Below, one piece after another: positions 32,501 to 44,201 of a stretch of DNA of 64,000 bases (positions are counted from its first letter, which is position 1; each line of letters opens with the position of its first letter). Where the stretch lies: positions 20,029,073-20,093,072 of the forward strand of contig OW203767.1 of the NCBI GenBank assembly GCA_934045905.1. The letters run 5' to 3'. Both the position numbers and the translations under genes were made by a program. The notes under the pieces are model-generated. The model was not told the DNA's origin. It worked only from the letters and a program-made list of their open reading frames with translations, and did no database searches. This DNA is from Leuctra nigra. Its lineage: Eukaryota; Arthropoda; Insecta; Plecoptera; Leuctridae.

Positions 32501-35500
32501 TATTCACGGCTCAAATTTACTTCTGATTCAGATTTTATAAAAAAAAACATTAATGATGCACATTTATGATATATGCATGATTATTATTTTAATTTTTACT
32601 ATATAAATATCAACGATCAAGATTTCATCGCTTTAGATGATTTAAAATATTAGCCCTAATATTAGCCGAAGATAAATAAATATAATAATTTTGAATCTAT
32701 TGTCAGTTTTAAGTTAACATGATATACAAAACCAAACATTGAGAAATTAAGAACATTAACATCACCAATTCAATCGTAATTTTTTACAGAATTAATGAGG
32801 TCCCCCTTTTCCGTACTATTACCTACAAAATGCCAAAAATTAACTTATTTTCCATATGCAGTACCTCATCAACGTTACTGTAACTTCTATACCAAACTAA
32901 TATACAAAACAATACTTTCGGTAATTACTAACCTTATATACGTGAATGTAAGCGCATCTCTCTCCAGAATATACGTGGTCCCCCTTTCCGTACTATGACC
33001 TCGAAAATGTCAAAAAATATTTTATTTTCAATTTTGACCCTAAGGACAGTATTGTAACTTCTATACCAAGTCAATATACAAAACAAAACTTTCAGTAATT
33101 ATCAACCTTATATTCGCCAATCTTAGTGTATGTTTCACCAGATTATACGAGGTCCCCCTTTTCCGTACGATGACCTTGAAAATGGGAAAAAATTAAATTC
33201 CCAAATATTTTGATATTTTCTAGGTTAATGGAATAATTTTAAATGTTTATCAGTGGTATTTATTATACCACTTGGTATGTAGTTCATACACAAAAATAAT
33301 TGTTTTGAAATAACTAACATTGAACGAAAAACATTGGCTCAAAAATTCAAAAAAACACGATTTCCCGCCGAAAATGTGCACCCCAAATTTGCACAGTTAG
33401 AGTTTCCCAAATCAAATGTTGAATTTTTTTATTGTAAGATGAACATTTTCTGAATCTAACAACGCTGGTGGAACACAATTATCTTTGTTTTTGGTACAAA
33501 TGTAAGACGTGCCGTATACCCTTATAAAACTTGTTCTCCAAACCTCTAAGGCCCGTATCTTCTAAACGACAAAAGTAAAAAATATGCAAAAAATCGTTTT
33601 TACATTCATAGGTATATATGTTTCTGTGAGCAAAGTTAGAAAATCGTATTAAATAGTGCCGCAACCATTTTTCTTAAAATTGGTCTATTACTGGTGGAAT
33701 AAGCCCATATGAATCAGGGAATTTTGCAAGGTGCAATATTAAAATTTTCTTTTATATATTTGAACCAAATTACTCGATAAAATGTACCTACTTGAATGAT
33801 ATGATAATCAGTATCACAAGGCAAGAAGATTAATCCACACAAAAAACTAAATATCATGGGGAAAAATATAAATATATTTCTCTTTTTTTTGTACATTCTT
33901 TTTCTTCTTTTGTGGCAGATGTGATAACTTCTAAATTCTTCTGATGCATGATCCAAGGCATTTGGGACATAAATGGTCTCAAAATTGTAAAAGAATCTAT
34001 CCGTATCAATTATCTACCAACCCTCTCATACTAACTTGAAATTGAAGAGTCCTCGATACGGACTCCCCTTGGGAAGTACCATGCCGGCCGCATCTGGCAG
34101 CGCAGCGTTGGGAAGCGCCACCAGCCGGCAGGGCAGGAGGCCCTCCAACATGCCCAGGGCGATGTCGTACGCGGTCATGAACGAGTACTTGTTCTTCTTG
34201 CACACGTCGCGTAGACCCTCGATCACGCTCGTAGGCAGAGTCTCCTTGTACGGCAGGAGAAGCTTCGTGTACAGCTTCTTTAGAAGAGCATCTTCTGTTT
34301 GCTGAGATAGAAGTATGTTGCATTCATTCACTGCAAATGTATTCTAATTAGAAATTAAATGTTCTATTTCTTGGAATCGTCATTAGTTTTTCACAGCGTT
34401 TAAGTTGTTTGGCTTCCAAGGGAACTTTTACAACTTAAATCTGTACAAATTCTGGTACCTAATTATATTTGCTCTTGGTAGAGATATCTCTAATACTACA
34501 AGAATAATCCAGAAAAAGCAAGGAAAATGTCAAAAATTGACAAAAAAAGTATTAACGCCGAGGTAATAATTACCTTCATCTTTGAACTTACAAATACCTA
34601 TGTAATATTTAATTTTAGATAGGGATTGTCAAATATTCTCATAACTTCAGCAAAACTAGGCAATAATGAGTACAGGGACCCGAACCTTTATGAATAAAAG
34701 TTCGGGTTCCGGTTCCACAATTTTATTTTATAAAGGTTCGGGTTCCGGTTCAGAAACAAATATTCTTAAAGGTTCGGTTCCGGTTCCTGCATAAAGGTTC
34801 CGGGTTCCGGTTCTAAATTTTTAAATCAAACTATATTATAAAACTTCAGTATTACCATATGTCAAATTTAATGGAATTATTGGATTTGGATTTTCCTATG
34901 AATGCAATCTCAGGTGTAGGCAGTGTCTGTATAAAATTCACAGGATGGTGCGCAGAGTAAATATCAGAGGAGACAGTATAGTGGCTGCAATTTTCTCCAT
35001 AAGACAACGTAAACATTCATTTTTCCTGAGCTATCATATTCAAATTGTCGGCAATGCAGTTCTCATCGCAGTAGTCAGATTCAAAAATTGAGAACTCGAG
35101 CAGCGTTTGCATAATGAAGAATTATATTTCTTATCAAGAATTAAAAATGTCTACAAAAATACATTTTGGAAATTTTATCAAAAAATAAACTTTATACAAC
35201 TTTGTGAATAATTATCCAAGTGATATCCATGTTTTTTTTTATTAAAAGAAGGAACCTTATATAACCTTTAAGAACCTTTAAGAACCTAATTGATTATAAA
35301 GGTTCGGGTTCCAGTTCCGGTTCTTTGGGAAAAAAGTATAACGGTTCCGGTTCTGGTTCCGAAATTATAGAGGTTCATACCGGTTCTAGGTTCCGGTTCG
35401 GGTCCCTGAATGAGTAAGTACCAGGACCTTCTTTAATTTCATAATATGCTCATTTTACAATTGTCTGTACTACGAGCTTTGAGGGCCCTTTTGATATGTA

Positions 35501-38500
35501 TACCTAGCTTCTATTCGCCTTCTTTTGTGACACAGACAGTAGGTACACTCAAACAAATAAAAATCGGTACTTGAAAAGAAAAGGATTGGCTGATTAACGT
35601 GGCTCAACCGATCGAACATTCCAAAATATTTATTTTTTGAAATTACCATCACGAATTACTTTTTCCAACATTTCAACTATATTTAAGTATAAACAAACCA
35701 TAAAATGTAATTTAACTTGCAACTCCTGTCTTACAGCGAGGTTTCAAATTATTGCCTTCCGAGAATGAACAAAACTTTAACACAGGAGGTATAGGAAAAT
35801 TATTGCGTTTTTCGTTTATAGCTTCTAAAAAAGCACACGTTGGTATTGTTTTGAATTTTTTCCTTAATAGAATATAAATACATATATCTACCAGAAAAAA
35901 AGTTTTTTGATCAAAGTTGGGACTACATAAAAATTAGATCTTCATTATTAGCCTAAATGTGACACGATTTTACTTGGCTGCCATAAGATAACATGGGGAA
36001 GAAAACTCAATTTATCTCAGAAACTAGACACGAGAAGTGTTTAATTTTTTCAATGATTGTGTATGGCATGATTATCAATAAGTAGACAAAAAATTATGAA
36101 AATCTGAGACTATGCCCGATTGGATGAGCCACCTTAAGGTTTGATGGCATTATCCCATGAAGGCTGTGTCTTCTATCTTATACCTCTAGTAGGTGAGCTC
36201 TTATTTCATTGATAATAACAAGGATTGATTGTCAAGGAACCTTACCAGCAGCCAATCCTATTCTTTTCGAGTACCAATTTTTATTGGTTTGAGTGTACAT
36301 ATATTACAAGCATGAACACTGTCAAGACTGACCTCCAGAAGGTTGAGTTTCCCGGACTTGGCGAGGACCGTGAGTCTGTAAGAGCCGTCCTTGAGCATGC
36401 CGCTGAATGAATTGAACGGCAGCTCGGTGCCCTGGATAGTGAGCGATGAGACGAGACCTCCCGAGTATGCAGCTAACACGATGATCGACATGATGCCGGC
36501 GAGGAGGTGGACCGTTCGACTGGAGATGCCTCGTGGCGTCACGCAATCACCTGCAACGTTACTGAGGATTTTTAAAAAGATCAGAGATTCAAACGTGTTT
36601 CAAATATTTTAACTGATTTTTAGTTTAGGTAGTACTGTTGCAGTTTGACTGATGTAAACATACACAGATATATTGAAGTTTTCTCTTACACAATGACTCA
36701 TGAAAAATATAATTGGAATAAGGTAGAATGACTGGTTTTTGAGCTCACCACAAGAATCACAAATTAAATCATAAAGTATTTTGCACACCGAATTGGAATG
36801 GTTTATCTGAAACAGATTTTAGTTAAGCTGCTTTCACACTACACTATTGCCCCGGGTTGAAACCTCAGTCCGACCCGAGTCAAGAAATAAAACGTGTTTA
36901 CACCTTGATCGCTCCGGGTCCAGCCCGCGGAAACTATAACCCCAGTCCATCCTAGGGTTTCAACCCGAGGCGAATTTGACCCGAGGCGAAACTGGTTACC
37001 TTCTCATCCACGTGAGCTCTGTAATCTTATCATTTTACTTGAAACACAAAATAATGGAAATGTTTGCATGATACTGCATTAATAAATAAACTACTTAATA
37101 AATTATTACCTTTATTATCCAAAGAATCAACAAACTGTGCCGATCATTGCTACATTTTGATTTTGACAGCGGCATTTGACGTTTGAAAAAGAAAAAAACA
37201 AAGAAATCTTACGGTATCCACTGCCTTCTTGATTGGTTTTGTTCAAGGTCCACTAAATCTCCGCTCCTACTAGCGCGCAGCACCTCACGGTGCTAATTAG
37301 GTCGTTGCACACACTTCCACTATGTTAAGTCCTCCATTGCGGAGCCAAACGGAAACCGGAAGACGTCACGCATGCGCAAGACAGCTTAGCTAACATCTGA
37401 ACTGTCAGATGCAGTGTCCGTCAGTAAGTCGGCATAGTCACAAAATAGTATAAATTGATGTTTACCTTTTGTTTGATATTGATCAGTTTCATCGTCTTGG
37501 TTTTAATGTAGTATGAGCGATCAATGTTATTCAACAAAATTTACTTCCGTTTCCGCTTTACTTCCACTTGATTACATCCGCTTGATTTTACTTCCGCTTT
37601 ACACCGTAATGGCGTCAGATGGAACGACCCTATTTGGCGGTTCGCCTGTTCTCCGCTAGGAGAAGATTTAGTGGACCAGGGTTTTGTTCAATGACAAAAG
37701 CTGTAAATACATCGTAGTGTCATGTAGTGTAAACACATTCAATTTTTTGACCCCGGTCAAGCCCAGGGTCCAGACCCGAGTCGTAAACCCGTGGGTTTGA
37801 CCCTGGGATTAAGTGGTGTAGTGTGAAAGCAGCTTTAGTGTATTGTTATCCCCAATTTACCTTGCTGGCAAAAGCAGCCAAATATAGAGAACAGCGAATA
37901 TCCGAAGCTGTATCGTGGGGGTCCATCACAATCTGCATTGCCAAAGTAACGACCGGTGTGGTAGGCAAAACTCAGGATTGCGCCTAGCACGACGATAGAC
38001 TCGATGACGGCAAACCATAGGCTCTTTTCGAACGGCTCTAGAAAGTTATTCCATCGTAAGCTCACCGGCTGAGGTTGACGGATGAACACACTGCTCCTAG
38101 AAAATAAATGTGATTCTTATTCAAAATTAAGGGGAATGTGCTGTGATAATTTGCCAATTTTGAAATTTTTCGTTTTTTTTACCATTATTTAGATTAAATT
38201 GTTAATTACATGTCAAAATTTGGAATTTTTTAGCCTTTTATTTATGTTGTAAAAAAATAATTTTTGCATGTTTGTAGTATATAGCTTTGAATATAGTTAA
38301 AGTTTGAATGCTGTTATCTCCGGAACTATTTTTCTTCACATTGACTGTTGCAATTTCCTACTTCTTTTGAATAATTCAACTTAGAAGGCTGATTTTCTTT
38401 TGGTAAGTGTAGTTATTTGTGATGAACAAAAATTGGCATTTTTATTGTTTATAAAATGAATAGAGTACTAGAGTGCCACGCCCACTAGGCACTTCCGGAT

Positions 38501-41500
38501 TATTTCTGGATTTCTTCTTATGGAAAATAACATGGGGACTTACTTCGATTGCTGGTCATTTATAAACAAAACAGAGTTAAGAAAATCGCAATACACCACC
38601 ATTAAATTCAATCTTTCATTTATAATATTATGTCAACACATCTCTTCAAATATATACCAAATTTAAACTGTTCCAAGTTAAACAACACACTACACAGGGT
38701 ATGACGTCACGAAAGTGTACACCGGTGCAAGATGTAAATTCAATGAACTGTCAGTCTACATTTCAACAGCTCATTACATGATTACATCTCGTTTTATGGT
38801 ATCCTGAAATCAAAATAACTATTATAATGAACTTGATTCAGTGTATAAACTCGAGGAGCACAGAAATACTTCAGTTTTGTTTACTTTTCGTCAACAATCA
38901 AAAATTGACGTGCAAGGTCTGGCATCATTGTTGAAAATTGTTTCATTTGTTTTTCATTTTTGTAAAGTCGCAGTTGCCAGCTCGCTACCCAGGACATCGC
39001 GCTGCGCCGTGTTACAATTTATTATTGATGTAGATTGCAACGTCGCACTTTGGAGCTGTTTAATAACTTAAACAGATTAACTATGGTATATATTTGAAGA
39101 GATGTGTCGACATAATATTATAAATGAAAGATTGAATTTAATGGTGGTGCATTGCGATTATCTTAACTCTGTTTTGTTTATAAATGACCAGCAATCAAAG
39201 TAAGTTCCCATGTTATTTTCCATAAGAAGAAATCCAGAAATAATCCGGAAGTACCTAGTGGGCGTGGCACTCTAGTACTCTATACATCTTATTAAAATAA
39301 TTAGGTAAAGTGTTAATTACCAATAAAAAGTGTAAAAAAATGTTTTTTATTTTTTATTTATTTTTGCAAACTAAAGTACCTATTACACTAAAGTAAATTT
39401 GGAATGCCAACTTCATTAACCCAATTGAAACCTGCGGGATTTGGCTCAGAGGGTAGAACACAAAGAATCAGCAATATTATAATTTGTTTATTACAGAGAA
39501 AATAAATGTTCATTGATGTGAAAAGAGCAATCAAAAATTATGAAACAATATTACGTTCGATACGTCGGCAGTAGTGATGATGTCGTCTGGTTTGTTTACT
39601 TCCGCGTAAACAAGTGGATGGCGTTGACTCTTGCGTAGTGTGTCCCGTGAACTCCAGTCCACCAGCAGAATGAAATGACTGGATATGTCACCTCCTTCAG
39701 CTGCGATGCGATGATGTTGTCTAATAACCCCTTGGTTACCAGGACGTCCAGCAGTCCGTGCACAAGGAGTGACCTCCTCGAGCAGTTGGATCAAGTTGGC
39801 TCAGGCTGATGACGTTCGTGGCTGCAGACTCGTCGGTTTCTCCCGGAGTTGCAATTCACTAACTTTTATACTTTAACATTTACTGACTTTAATGTTGAAA
39901 CTGTTCAGTTGATCACTTGTAACTTGAAATTGTCTTAATGCGATATTATTTGCCTCAGCATTAGGCTTGAAGTTTGAATTTACTGGGTTGACGTTTATAC
40001 AAAAATGTTATTTTAATGTTTACCTTCGATCACATCGGCACTGTCTCGCTGAAATTATACTATGTTGCGTGCACAAGGCTTCACGGTTCGCGAGGCAGGT
40101 CTCACTGCTCTGAGAAAACTCCGACTGATGAAGTTTGGCTGGTAGCCTGACGTTTTATACCCTCTGACATCGTTTTCCCTCCAAAGAATCTGATTGGTTG
40201 GTTTCGTACACGTGATAGCTAATTTTAGACATTCTGTCATTTCTAAAGCCCGCGAAACGACTTTCTTTCTGCGCGTAGGCCCATGCTCTTCTTGGAATCA
40301 CTGAAAACTAGTCTGGCTGACTGGTTTTGTAGCGTTATCACAATGACTGGTTCACTTGTTATTACGTGGTGACATCACAATTTAGGTAAGGTCACATACT
40401 TATTATATGGATTCACTCACTTTCTTGATATAATTGCACATTGTTAAACTTATTTGATTGCTCGTTATATTTTTGTCTATATTTTGATTGCTGTTGCATT
40501 TTAAGATTGTAAGTTTACATAATGATTCTAATTAATTACTTTGTGTTCAGTTAACCTTGACTCTAAGAATGCCATGCTACAAGCTTGTTCATTCTTTAAA
40601 CCTATTTCAAGCAAACATTATTATTTTTAAAGTTAATTTTCTAACCTAGATAGGCCAACTTGTTACACAATCATTTGTGAACATAAAAATAAAAAAATAA
40701 ACAATGTAGGTCAAGGAATATAAATGTAGTAGGGATTTATCGTAATACATCTTTTAATAACTAATTAATTAATACAAATTTGAAAAATTAAAAAATATTT
40801 TTTTTTTGTATTTTTTTTATTAGTTTTAGGCAACTCTTGATATCTTCTCAAAATTTCAATATTGTATTACCTAAATTCATAGAGATAGAAATTTCACAGC
40901 ATATTCCCCTTAAATAAGAAATATTTTAATTACAATTATCTTTAACTCCGGCTAATAATCTTGAAACCACGATAATCTTGTAAGGTGTAATATTTTAAAA
41001 TGAAAAGCGGTGAATAGCCAGACAATGGCTTACCGAGTGAAAATGAGAGGCAGGAGAGTATCAATTGCGCTGGCCCGACCGAGCGTCATAGAAAACTCGT
41101 TGATAGCAATGTCCACTTCATCGCGCATGATCATGGCAATCATTCCGTTCCATGAGCCGTTGGGGAGTTGCGAGCCATATGCCTTGTCAGGAGGCAAGTA
41201 GTACGACGATCTGCAATTTCAACAGAGACACGTTGTTGAGACCGCATATGTGGCACTAAATAAAAGAGTGTGTACAGATATTGACAAACTGAGTGCAAAC
41301 CAGGGTATGTGATTATTTTCATTTTTTTAATAAAATAAAAAAAATCAGATTTATTTGATTTAAATCGATTTTTAAGATTAATTTGATTTAAATCATATTT
41401 TTATTGATTAAAATCGGATTTATATTGATTTAAATCAAAAAAATAATATAAAAAAGTGCAGAAGACGAATGAAATATTTGGGAAAGTAGGAAGGTACTTT

Positions 41501-44201
41501 ATTATTTATTAAAGTACTACTGTTTGTATACGAATGAAATATTTGTGAAAGTAAAATATTTGTGAAAGTAGGTACTTTATTTTCATTCGTCTTCTGCACT
41601 TTTTTTATATTTTTTTATTTAAATCAATATAAATCTGAATTTAATCAATAAAAATCTGATTTAAATCAGATATAATAATAAATATAAAAATAAATATAAA
41701 AAACTTGATTTGAATCAACGATTTTAATTTAAAAAATCATTTGATTTAAATCTGATTTAAATCATATACCCTGGTGCGAACTGATAAATTGTACATATTT
41801 GGTACAACTTAAAGCAAACAAAACCTACGTGAAATTCATCCTCTCCTCCAAGACAGTCCACACATCACCGAAGTATCCCTGCACCGTTGCCGATACTCCG
41901 AGCTGTTTATCGGCACTTTGGTTTTTCTTCGGTTGGAATATGATGATAGGTGGACTCTGAAACCCAAAAGTAACATCTTTATAGGAATCCTGCTCGTGAC
42001 GTCACAGTGGTAGAAAAATGGAGGCTGCTATGGTAGGGGAAATGTGTCAAAGCTCTAAATAATAGCAATAAATCATATTTATCAGATGAATATTTAACTT
42101 GAACATGTGTAAAGATAAATATTGCGTATTATTATTAGCTTGTACTTACTTAAATATCTTTCTTTCACAAGTAATCACTTAAAATATGAGTTTTGGATTG
42201 CCGCTGTCAGATTTGTTTTTCCCTATACTTTTGTATTGGTTACTATGGCAACCTTTTCTCACGCAGGATGCCTATTGTATTTCTATCTTATATTTAACAT
42301 GAAAACAAGAGTTACATACATTTAGAGTTGCAGTTCTCATTATGTATCCTTGGAGATTGTGTCTGCGTTCGTACAGTGTAAGTCCATTATGTCGAAGACC
42401 ATGAGCCTCACTCCAGTTCCCAAATACTTCAATATTCAGTGGCAAATCCCTGTGAATGCTGAAGAAATGAATTTATTAATTGATAAATTATAATCATGTT
42501 TTATTGACATTTATGTTCAAGGTCTCTCTATTCGTATACAAGACAACATACCGATAAACTTCAGTTACGACAACTTCATTCGCTTGAGATTCATCAACAT
42601 TGGCAATGATAAATTCACAGTCGTAAGGAATGTTGACATTCTCCAGTAATTCCCCAATCGGTGGTAATGTGGAGTCGACAAATATCAACCAGCGCGGATA
42701 CGACGGTATCTGTGGAAAGCAGAGCTTTATTGGCTAATTTATCATTTTTACAATGTCCTGAACTTTTAAAATATTCTAGATAGGCATCTTTTTTGAAAAG
42801 CTGGATCAATGTATTGTGAGGATAATTTAAAGTGTTTTTATTATTAACTAAAATTATTGGTTTATCAAAGACAAACTCTCTTCTGGTTTACCTCACCAAT
42901 GGACTGCCACCTTGACGCGGTGGTGGGGCTTAAGGGACCGGCTCGCATAGCGAGTTGGTCCCAACCAAGTGCAGTCCAGGGTCGGCCTAGTCCCATGCCC
43001 TCCCTTGAATTTGCGGTTCCCTCGGGCCGGCCTTCCCCCTCGAGATGGTGATCCCCCTGAAATCGGGTCCCACCGGCCCGAAGCCTCCCCCCCCCCCCCC
43101 CCCCCCCCCCAGGTCCGTCACCATTCCGGCCTGGCCTTCCCACCAGTGCTGGATTCCCCCGGATCGTGTCAGTTAGGTCGACCTCCTCCCCATGCCCTCC
43201 ACTTATTTTCAACAAAGTTAAAATATAAAAATTAATGTGCGCAATATAACCTCGTCGTTGACGCGCCGTTAAACCCTAATAATCTAATCTAATCTAATCT
43301 TCTGGTTTAAGTTATTTCTTTCCCCTGTTCCCTCGAGCCACATTCTTGGTCAAGTGCGAACCGGACGGATTTGACACGTAACTTGTCATCGAGAGCTCTA
43401 CTAAGAGCCAAATCCTTTGCCTGGTATGAGAGAGGGTCCAGCAGTCACATATCTTCATTTCTTGCACACCTACATTCCATCCTGTCTCAAAAGGTGCTCA
43501 AAACAAAGGTTTTATACACCCCCAGTAAATAATCATTATTCAAATTCAAATTCAAATAGATTTATTTTTCAACTTAGGAGCAGTTACATCATAAATAACA
43601 AAGTAGGTATGTTGTATGTTACATTACAGGCCTCCGGTTGTTGAAGAAGTAAGATTATGAAGATATTCAGTTGAAAGTGTACAAATATAACTTGTTGATT
43701 CTTTGCACAAAATTAAAAACTAGTAACTAGTAAAAACTTAGTTAAAAAACTTAGTTGCATTTGGAACATTGAAATTATGGATCCTCAAAGTTTATAGTGT
43801 CTTCTTAGAAAGAAGTAAATAAGAAAATGAAAAGAAGTAGAAAATATTTGTTCACTCACCTCTTTCAATTGACGAATCAACTGTAATGTCTCCTGAGGAC
43901 CAGCAATAATGACAATTAACGGCGGATTATGTTGACAGTACATTCTATCGAACACGTTACTAAGAGTTTGAAACGTGAACTGTGCGGTGGACACACCGAC
44001 ATCGAAGAGTCGCTGAGAGACACGTGAAATAAAGTGAGACAACTGCAACCCTGGATCATCCGGAGACACGATGATCGTGCATCCAGCGTGGAACCATTCG
44101 TGAAGATCGGCGATTGTTCCAGCGTAGTGTTGTGGCGACAGCGTTTGATTATCACAAAGAGACGGTGATAGAAGAAGTAGAAGTACTACGCAGTTGTACA
44201 T
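29501..44201 (-). CDS. Ionotropic receptor (variant iGluR chemoreceptor), nine exons
   Basis: Exons: 43860-44201, 42552-42709, 42320-42449, 41829-41956, 41034-41210, 37861-38096, 36333-36550, 34036-34343, 29501-29795. All phases close and give 663 residues. A signal peptide (VVLLLLLSPSLC) opens the protein. The extracellular part holds the first ligand-binding lobe, with SWNGMIAMI and TLGRAS. The first membrane segment lies near residues 334-353, the pore loop (YSLFSIFGCFCQQG) near 378-391, the second membrane segment near 401-425 (AAYSGGLVSSLTI), then the second lobe (LPFNSFSGMLKDGSYRL; SPYRGLFNF). The third membrane segment is near 603-625, followed by a basic tail. This order defines arthropod IRs, cation channels of sensory dendrites. 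It is not obviously IR25a, IR8a or another co-receptor; I read it as a divergent tuning IR. The last acceptor lies in a minisatellite. Confidence 0.88.
29754..31174. repeat. 84-bp minisatellite (17 copies) containing the last IR splice acceptor
   Basis: About 17 tandem 84-bp units. Read on the minus strand, each unit is ~40 bp of intron end (pyrimidine-rich, ending CTCTGCAG) followed by ~44 bp of the start of the last IR exon (TCTTCAATACCTC...CGTCTGCGTG). The copy nearest the exon has CGC AAC where the array has TGC AAT. Because 84 is a multiple of three, a 468-codon frame runs through it on the plus strand; that frame is a by-product. Confidence 0.95.
31209..31409. mobile_element. PIF/Harbinger-like MITE, copy 1
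   Basis: A TAA duplication on each side encloses AGCCCGATTTACACGGT and ACCGTGTAAATAGGGCT. Inner arms GTTCTTGAACAACTT-like pair as well. A close relative sits at 50,280-50,438. It lies in the last IR intron. Confidence 0.7.
31663..33709. mobile_element. 2-kb foldback element with ~0.85-kb inverted arms
   Basis: The left arm (31,663-32,510) and right arm (32,865-33,709) are imperfect reverse complements; both encode the same meaningless peptide (RNIYTYECKNDFL) on opposite strands. The ~350-bp centre is AT-rich. Each arm carries repeats of about 175 bp with GTACGGAAAAGGGGGACC, five times in all. No transposase or target duplication was found. It lies within the last IR intron, so pre-mRNA would fold into a long hairpin. 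Confidence 0.75.
34673..35408. mobile_element. hAT-type element with GGTTCCGG motifs
   Basis: It begins CAGGGACCCGAACC and ends GGTTCGGGTCCCTG, with a perfect 8-bp duplication AATGAGTA (34665-34672 and 35409-35416). Many GGTTCCGGTTC repeats lie near both ends. It lies in the IR intron between exons 7 and 8. Confidence 0.85.
35543..36298. mobile_element. GTACACTC-type MITE, copy 4 (enlarged)
   Basis: The ends GTACACTCAAAC and GTTTGAGTGTAC match the other copies. The right part has CTAGTAGGTGAGCTC and GATAATAACAAGGATTGATT. About 0.5 kb of unrelated AT-rich sequence in the middle makes it longer than copies 1-3. Confidence 0.6.
36826..37834. mobile_element. TTA-flanked element with CCCGGGTT subterminal motifs
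   Basis: TTA on each side encloses AGCTGCTTTCACACTACAC and GTGTAGTGTGAAAGCAGCT. Subterminal GACCCGAG/CCCGGGTT/CAACCCGAGG motifs are numerous. A second element sits inside at 37,247-37,679. The 3-bp target fits PIF/Harbinger. It lies in the IR intron between exons 6 and 7. Confidence 0.7.
37247..37679. mobile_element. Nested element with GGTCCACTAAATCT ends
   Basis: The inverted ends GGTCCACTAAATCT and AGATTTAGTGGACC sit between two copies of GGTTTTGTTCAA (37235-37246 and 37680-37691), a 12-bp direct repeat. A duplication of 9-12 bp would suggest a Mutator-like element. No coding region is present. Confidence 0.6.
38461..39282. mobile_element. MITE with ~210-bp terminal inverted repeats
   Basis: The left arm starts TAGAGTACTAGAGTGCCACG and the right arm ends with its reverse complement; pairing continues past GTCATTTATAAACAAAACAG and GATGTGT at ~95% identity by eye. 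The centre is unrelated. It lies in the IR intron between exons 5 and 6. Confidence 0.75.
39427..40377 (-). mobile_element. Possible solo LTR
   Basis: On the minus strand the segment starts TGATGTCACCACG, has GGGTATAAAACGTC (TATA-like, ~40,155) and ends near a TAATAAAC signal and CAGGTTTC. CAATT occurs at both borders (39422-39426 and 40378-40382), a possible 5-bp duplication. No internal coding region is present. The outer bases do not give a clean TG...CA, so the borders may be off by a few bases, or this may be another repeat type. Confidence 0.4.
41301..41773. mobile_element. hAT-type element with GATTTAAATC motifs
   Basis: It begins CAGGGTATGTGATTA and ends AATCATATACCCTG, flanked by GTGCAAAC (41293-41300) and GTGCGAAC (41774-41781), 7 of 8 matching. 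GATTTAAATC palindromes dominate both halves, and a TGAAATATTTG..AAAGTA direct repeat lies in the centre. It lies in the IR intron between exons 4 and 5. Confidence 0.75.
42901..43300 (+). repeat. Retroposon-type repeat with TAATC tail, copy 1
   Basis: It runs from GGACTGCCACCTTGACGCGG to CGTTGACGCGCCGTTAAACC and ends in (TAATC)n. It is GC-rich, unlike the surroundings, and has a C run at about 43,087-43,110. A second copy lies at 59,672-60,104. The short-repeat tail suggests the 3' end of a non-LTR element. It sits in an IR intron. Confidence 0.65.

Noticed and set aside
31415..33664. Similar peptides on both strands suggesting a gene family
   Set aside because: They are the same non-coding sequence in the two arms of a foldback element.
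42865..43235. Gly/Pro-rich open frames
   Set aside because: They lie in a GC-rich retroposon-type repeat and depend on a C run of uncertain length.
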